DNA from: Cyrtodaria siliqua
Lineage: Eukaryota > Mollusca > Bivalvia > Adapedonta > Hiatellidae
Length of the DNA stretch: 64,000 bases
Assembly: GCA_037043455.1 (NCBI GenBank)
Contig: JAWPHD010000006.1
Span: 434,001 to 498,000 of the forward strand
Direction of reading: 5' to 3'
The notes below the pieces were generated by a model. That model did no database searches and was not told the DNA's origin. It saw only the letters and a program-made list of their open reading frames with translations. The position numbers were made by a program, and so were the translations under genes. Below are positions 58,540-64,000 of the stretch, in pieces. Positions within the stretch are counted from its first letter, which is position 1. Each line of letters begins with the position of its first letter.

Positions 58540-60210
58540 AGGAAAATGACCTTGACATGCATATATTTTCACACTACCGCCTATGTCTAATGTTCTTTGA
58601 GTATGACCATTGGAACTACGCCAGACACATTCCAATATATTTAGCGACACCCTGACGCTTGACACAACCCATCCCCGGGTCAATTGAACTTCTCCAAAAT
58701 GGGAGATTCAGTGTCCCTCTTCCACAAGTCACATAACTATTAATAAACTATCAAGCAACATACACATTTTCAGGCTAACATCATTGGATTCAGTAGAAAG
58801 TATGCAGCATACAGCTAATACCACTGTTACATTACACATCAATGTAGAGAAAGCTGCTAGAGGCCACTCTTCAGAGATGGCAAATATGGCATCAGAAATT
58901 ATTACTTCGCGCAAAGAACTGCATCCATCCCTAACAAAGAACAATGAGAAAGACTTGGGAAGAGCCACGGAATCTATCATTGGTTTCACAAACACCATTC
59001 CAAGTTGATATCAATGACTATGAGTATACCTCCGATCGTCCTGTATTCCAGCATAGAGAAATGTTGATGATAATCTATCTGGCAGAGCTGGTGTTTGACA
59101 TACTTACCAAAGCACATTGAGTCGACTTTGTGACAGACACTTGCCTCCCTAGATATATCGAGTAGTTTGAGTGCAAGAGGCGAGATGAAACCCCAACTGT
59201 CCTGTTGTCAGGACCGAAAACGAAGACCTATTGCGATTTGAAGAGTTACATGCGTAATCACTACAATACGACACAATTCATTAATCTCATTTGCGGCCAG
59301 TGGAAAACAGACAGATATGCACCAACTTTTCAAGGTCATGAAACCCACGTTGTCTGGGAAAGAAATGCCCCCATCTTACCATTGCAGGTGAAATATTTGT
59401 CTTTGCTGATAATCAGGATGATCAGTTTTCATCATAGGAGGAAGCAGACATCCGACTGAACATATCCCTATCAATCCTCACCAACATCAGAAACAATCGT
59501 GATGTGTTCTCCTGACACAGACATACTGATCCTCCTTTCAAAATGTGTTTCAGTAATATAACCGTATGTCAAGTTAAGCACTGTAATAATTAAAAAAGAA
59601 GATGTTGAATGTGAAACAAATTGTAGAGGTTAATGGGTATGATATTTGCTCTTTACTACCCATCCTACATTGCTTTACAAGCTGTGTTACAGCCAATGGC
59701 TTTGTAGGGAGAGGCAAGGTTGTCCCATTTACGATGGTTAAAAAGCACAGAGAGTTTGTGTAAAGTTGTATTGCTCGAACAGCAGCATGAATGTTCGGAT
59801 GATCTTCAAAAATATGTACGGAGATCACGAGAGGATAGCGTGCCGCCTATATGGCAAAACTCTTTACACGAATGTCAAATATGTTTTCGCGAAAATTCAA
59901 AGGAACAACTAGAGCTTTTAGCAGCCGTGTCAATTTTCTATATTCATGCATTTGAACCTGCACACGTTCACGTGTTTTTGTGGCACTATACTGACCAACA
60001 TTAACCAGACCTACCAGATGCAGAAACAAATGAGAGAAGATAAAGTTATTGAATTTGACTGGACTATTGGTGATATTGCATCACAATAGTTGGTTGACAA
60101 CATGTTCAAAGACCCTGACACTTAAGAAGGAAGCAATAATCGGCGGGAAGATATGGAAGCCAACAAACTGATTGATATTGAGTTTGAAGAAAGTGATGAT
60201 AATGTATAGA
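58540..60210 (+). pseudogene. Decayed transposon-associated gene, FEN1/XPG-like (probable)
   Basis: Fragments in several plus-strand frames follow the order of a large, unnamed protein family that I recall as abundant in molluscs, corals and sponges: HWNYARHIPIYLATLTLDTT (about 58600), SSEMANMASEIITSRKELHP (58870), FVTDTCLPRYIE (59135), LSGPKTKTYCDLKSYM then FINLICGQWKTDRYA (59205-59330), SPDTDILILLSKC (about 59512-59550), VGRGKVVPFTMVKKHREFV (about 59705), and LAAVSIFYIHAF (59920). The DTDILxLL and later GRGK parts resemble a PIN/FEN1 nuclease domain, but the GCDTTS motif is not preserved. Many stops and shifts; clearly dead. Family assignment is memory-based. Confidence 0.5.
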
Positions 60211-60874
60211 GGAATTATGAGCTCAAATGATATAATACATTTCCATGAAAATACATGCTATCTCATAGAGCTATACATTTATATTTGTTAATAAAGTAAG
60301 TAAAGTTCAATTCATTGTGTGAATATGTTGAAATTGCTTTATGTGTTACACAAGATAAAATATGAATATATTAGCAGTTAAAATTGTGCATACAATTTTC
60401 TATTTTTCTTTGAATGTGGTAACGTAAAACGTACGGAATAGTCGTGTAAATTATATACAAACTTCATTTCATTCAATGTTTGCCTATATATAAACAGTAT
60501 AAAAAGGAAAATAAAGATATAAGTGAAACGAAAGTTTGTATTATAAAAGGCATGAATAAATGAAGACAATTTAAAATACAAACCTTTTCTTCCATACATT
60601 TTTATTCTTCAAAATGTAGTAAAATTAATTAGTATTTTATAGGTAACGTATTCACACCCTGTAACACGATAAAGCCCCAACGCTCAGATGGGACACATCT
60701 TCCAAAATGCTCTACACATAATGGGCTTTCAGAAACATATGGTGTACTAAATTCCCCCTGGGTGGGGGATGGGGTGTTGTGGGGAGGGTTTCTCCTACTG
60801 GGTTACAGCCTATATAGAAAACATGGCATTAGTCAATTTTCCTACAAAAAGGGACCATGATAAACTTAATTCTT

Positions 60875-60965
60875 AATCTGAAATTGTTGTTTGTTTTGAA
60901 TGCGTGTTTCTGGTTGAGTAAATGCTACATTCCCTGTTCGACATACATAAAAACATCTTACCAAA
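60875..60965 (+). repeat. Penelope-type 3' tail fragment
   Basis: Very short terminal piece: TTTTGAATGCGTGTTTCTGG, AAATGCTACATTCCCTGTTC, GACATACAT. Confidence 0.5.
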
Positions 60966-61167
60966 GAGTGTGTCTTGTGTTAGCATTTATATTTGATTTG
61001 GACACTAGTTTGCCCAATTATTGACGTGTACATTATAGGTATATCATTAATGTTACTGTTATTCACGAGTTGGCGTTTCTAACATTTGACGATTAATATG
61101 TAAATATTAAAGCTAGTTTGGTATTCAAGAAAAGAATTTTATGGTTTCAATATATGATTCATTTTCT
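60966..61167. other. Unassigned noncoding sequence
   Basis: Nothing recognised. Confidence 0.4.
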
Positions 61168-61440
61168 GATGGCACTAATCAATGACAAATCTGCCGTCAG
61201 AACCATTAACAATGCGATTTAATATATCACTCCGAGAATGCTAATAACCACTCGCGTATCACCTGTTTGCCATCTGTCTTGACCTTCCATTTGTCATAAA
61301 CACAATACAAATTTGCCTATATAATGAATATATTGTTTTTCTCAGTGTAAAGACTTTATAGACAGACAATGATTAAATGTTCATTGCTTGAACAATGAAT
61401 CTCGTTGCAACACTATACATCTAATGAATGTGCCTTGATG
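61168..61440 (+). repeat. Dispersed block, copy 3 of 3
   Basis: Diverged copy of 4825-5100 and 33559-33850: AATGACAAATCTGCCGTCAG, AACCATTAACAATGCG, later TTATAGACAGACAATGA and ACATCTAATGAATG. It carries small insertions relative to the others. Confidence 0.75.
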
Positions 61441-61559
61441 ATACAGGCAATAATCATAGCTAGCTCTTATGTTTTTATATTCTGTACTTATTATAGAGCG
61501 TTGGACATCAGTTGGTACTCGTACTTCTGGATCCTCCAATCAATTGTAGATGGTTTTGA

Positions 61560-61670
61560 AGTAGAATATCACTTAAGCCGGTACTACGGGGTGTTCGAGG
61601 TGTTGTTTCCTACATTACCTCTCATGAACAGACTCAATCAAACCGATTATGCTACTTTATGTTCTTAATG
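61560..61670 (+). pseudogene. Decayed Ig-V-like exon remnant
   Basis: Frame reads GVFEVLFPTLPLMNRLNQTD, matching the LPxMNSxNQ(S/T)ET core of the exon at 33795-34124; stops soon after at about 61666. Confidence 0.4.
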
Positions 61671-61859
61671 TTTTGCTTCAAAACGATCTCCTTTTTCAGT
61701 AATGATTAACTTAACATTTCAACTAGCGTTCGTTTAGTACAGTGTTTCGTATATATATAGTATACCCGTGCTACGAATCAATAATGTTATTGGTTACTGG
61801 TTTGTTAGGATTATCGAGCCAAAAGAGCTGGTATTTGACGTTTGACCACTCAATTCGGT

Positions 61860-61915
61860 GCGTGAGAGGAGTTGTTTCTAACATTACCTCTCATAAACAG
61901 AATTAATAAAGACAG
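61860..61915 (+). pseudogene. Decayed Ig-V-like exon remnant (second)
   Basis: Frame reads EELFLTLPLINRINKD, 250 bp after the previous remnant. It ends where a Penelope tail begins (about 61908), so that insertion may have cut it. Confidence 0.3.
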
Positions 61916-62822
61916 ATAAAAATATCGGACAGGGAAAGCAACATTCAAGGACGACAGTCAACCACAAAACACAAAAACAAACAAGCAAACAGACAAACGA
62001 GAAGGCAAAAGTAATAAAAAATACAAGCGACATCACAAACACAAAAGGGTTGACAATAGGGCTACCGCCTTGGAACGGTCAGCGGCAACAAAGGTCACTG
62101 GGGATTTAAACCGGTTCTAGGGTGCACCAAACCTCACAATTACCCTACTGTCATCCCATTAAAACAGGACAGTGTAAATAAAGAAATCCCCGCCATGATC
62201 TAATATCTAACCAACAAGGCAGCATCAATAGGCAATATAAGTAAAAGACAAATATGCTCGTGTAAATATAATGCAAAAAAACAAGAGCCTAGAAAGCCAC
62301 AATGAAGGTACTCAAAGACTTGGCAGAAGCCAGAGCAGTAAGAGAATAAACCATTAACGGCACGACAGGAAAGATCATAGACAAACACCAAACGCCACCG
62401 TCCCAATGGGCTATTGGTAGGCGTCATCATAGGGTCCACAGCCTGTCCGGTCATCGTACAGTTAAAGAGGAAAGCATAGTGGCGAACTGTAAAAGGGTCC
62501 ACCACCAAGCATGCAGTACGTTGGAAAATGATAGAGTCATAACCTCTTTTGATAAACTTTTTAACAAGTTTAACAAAGACAGTATAAAAGTGATCATGAC
62601 CAAGAATCTTACGAAGTTTATAAATCACATCACCATAGAAGTCAGGTTGTGATAGTCCTTGTCGCAGAAGAGTCCTTAAATTATTTTTATATTTGGAGAG
62701 AAGATCAGGGTTACGATAATAAAGTTTTGCAAAGGTTTTACGAAGTTTATGGTAACGGTAACCCTGATTGAGTAGCTTTTTAGTTATACAAAGATTACAA
62801 ATATTAAAGACCTCAACTCGAG
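61908..62822 (-). mobile_element. Penelope-type element, 5'-truncated
   Basis: Reverse-strand copy carrying the last part of the RT protein (HTH-like region 62640-62822) and the complete tail. The frame from 62628 to 62200 is open for 142 codons (CLVVDPFTVRHYAFLFNC then SPLGRWRLVFVYDLSCRAVN), whereas the copy at 18148-18624 has a stop between these two parts. So the family's ORF probably reads through into the tail, or this copy is the better-preserved one. Truncated at the TRVEDFN-equivalent position. Confidence 0.85.
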
Positions 62823-62885
62823 TAACCGAGTCTGCAACTCTACCACCTTGTTATGTTTTGTTTTGTTTTGCTTTCAAGACGGTAT

Positions 62886-62941
62886 TATCTTGTTGTTTTT
62901 CTTGCTTCCAAGAACTTGTTGTTTTTCTTGCTTCCAAGAAA
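62886..62941. repeat. Short tandem duplication
   Basis: Two adjacent copies of a ~28-bp unit TTGTTGTTTTTCTTGCTTCC+AAGAA, preceded by TTTTG repeats at 62854-62872. Confidence 0.85.
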
Positions 62942-63353
62942 TCGACCTTTTCATCATGTATAGCCAAAGATGTACCGTAATATAGTTCACTTGTGTTTGA
63001 TAACTGCTTATTAGTTTAAGCATATTGAGTTTCAAAATGTGTAATCATATATAATTGTATAGTATTGGAACGAAATACACAAACATAATACAATAATGTT
63101 CCACACCAAGTTGCATATTAAAACATATGTTTATATAAATTATTCCTGTGTTATAAACTAACGTCACTGTTTGCCATTTTATTCCGCATTAGATTGCGCA
63201 AAATTATATGTTATTAAACAAATGTTTCATATTGGTCGAGTTATTAGTCCAAGGTCTATAACACTGGCCTGAAGACGAACTCCAAATGGTCAATATGAAG
63301 GCTGAGGATTAACAATTGTGTTGATTTATATGACAAAACATACATAAATACGT
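62942..63353. other. Unassigned noncoding sequence
   Basis: Nothing recognised. Confidence 0.4.
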
Positions 63354-63483
63354 CCGAACGCAATGGCATCGTAGGTCCGCACTGTACTGCAAACAAGGAC
63401 TTGAAACTACAATGAAAGAGACAAAAAACAACAGAAAGGGTGGTGAAGACAGGGTTACCGACTTGGAACGGTCAGTAGGCAAC
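63354..63483 (-). mobile_element. Solo LINE 3' end
   Basis: Reverse complement is nearly identical to the LINE 3' UTR at 31785-31912 (ACCGTTCCAAGTCGGTAACC, CACCACCCTTTCTGTTGTTT, AGTTTCAAGTCCTTGTTTGC). A heavily 5'-truncated copy of the same family. Confidence 0.85.
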
Positions 63484-64000
63484 GTCAACAAAAGAAGGCA
63501 TATCCCAAAGCTTGTATCGAATTTGCGTTTGTCGGTGCAAGAAAATGTAAACATGAAACAAAACATTTGTTCAGTGTCAACAAACACACCAATATTACAT
63601 TTTTAACTAATTCGTTAAAGAAGCTACAGTTGCTTTCATATTAACAAACAGAAGCTCATCTTGGTGTACAAGGAAATCAGGAATGAGTCAATATTTATTA
63701 TTTTAACATCAATGTCAATGTATGAGTCTATGTAAATAATTGCTGTTTAACTTTTTGAATGGTTAATTAATATTGGAATCAATTTAAAAGAGTAATACCT
63801 GAGTAAATTGATATGCATTATAGTTATAATTATTTTGACACCATAATTGAAAGAGCGCAATTAATCTAAATTGAGATAGCTTAAAGTTACAATTATTCTT
63901 TCTGTTTGATCATTTGCAAACACGATTAATGGACATTAATCAATAACTGTTAACCATTTTCTATCCGTCACTAATTGTCTGCTTTAATAATTTAGGTTGC
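63484..64000. other. Unassigned noncoding sequence
   Basis: AT-rich, nothing recognised. Confidence 0.4.

Larger units (their letters stand above)
57273..60772. mobile_element. Probable TIR DNA transposon, ~3.5 kb, decayed
   Basis: The left flank 57273-57380 (ACCCCTCCGTCCCAGATGGA ... CATCTGAGCGTTGGGGCTTT) pairs with the right flank 60661-60772 (AAAGCCCCAACGCTCAGATG ... GGGGGATGGGG) as imperfect inverted repeats of about 110 bp. A third related copy sits inside at about 57612-57730. Between them lies the decayed gene at 58540-60210. Ends and target duplication are not resolved. Confidence 0.5.

Overview
The window looks like AT-rich nuclear DNA from a marine invertebrate, most likely a mollusc (perhaps a bivalve). 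The clues are a high load of eukaryotic transposons, tRNA-derived SINEs with a Nin-like central domain, splice-bounded exon candidates, and no bacterial operons. That assignment is inference. No intact host gene is visible. Host coding content is limited to decayed or single-exon fragments: an Ig-V-like exon family, and a 20-codon first exon present twice.

The main feature is a complete Polinton/Maverick (adintovirus-like) element at 38221-52393, 14,173 bp. It has about 335-bp terminal inverted repeats (TIRs) that are roughly 94% identical by eye, and a perfect 6-bp target duplication, CTCTAT. An unoccupied copy of its target lies 0.3 kb to its right. Left to right it carries: a small coiled-coil gene, protein-primed DNA polymerase B, two unknown minus-strand genes, a VLTF3-like zinc-ribbon gene, a two-TM membrane protein, a long Pro-rich unknown gene, a packaging ATPase, a fibre-like gene, minor capsid, a pX-like gene, major capsid, a PLA2-like gene, and a chromodomain integrase. 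The ATPase, minor capsid, VLTF3-like, TM and coiled-coil genes are open. PolB, major capsid, fibre-like, pX-like, PLA2-like, the long gene and integrase are broken, and the integrase has lost its catalytic Glu, so the copy is dead. No maturation protease was found. Each terminus is itself a ~215-bp imperfect palindrome, so the terminal module occurs four times in alternating orientation. Nearly every gene starts within a few bases of a TATATAA-type motif.

Left part (1-16 kb): a diverged segmental duplication (2.0-5.1 kb; partner at 23.6-27.4 kb), retroelement tails, and a 5.3-kb minisatellite of a 43-bp unit (~123 copies) with 10-unit and ~20-unit higher-order repeats. Middle (16-38 kb): a Penelope-type reverse-transcriptase element, many truncated copies of its 3' tail, a CR1/Jockey-group LINE with a Penelope tail inserted in its reverse-transcriptase gene, SINEs, a MITE, and a 1.0-kb mariner-like element with TA duplications. 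Right part (52-64 kb): the target repeat, a perfect 21-bp hairpin, two tRNA-like Pol III units, a probable ~3.5-kb TIR transposon around a badly decayed FEN1/XPG-like gene, another Penelope tail, and a LINE 3' fragment.
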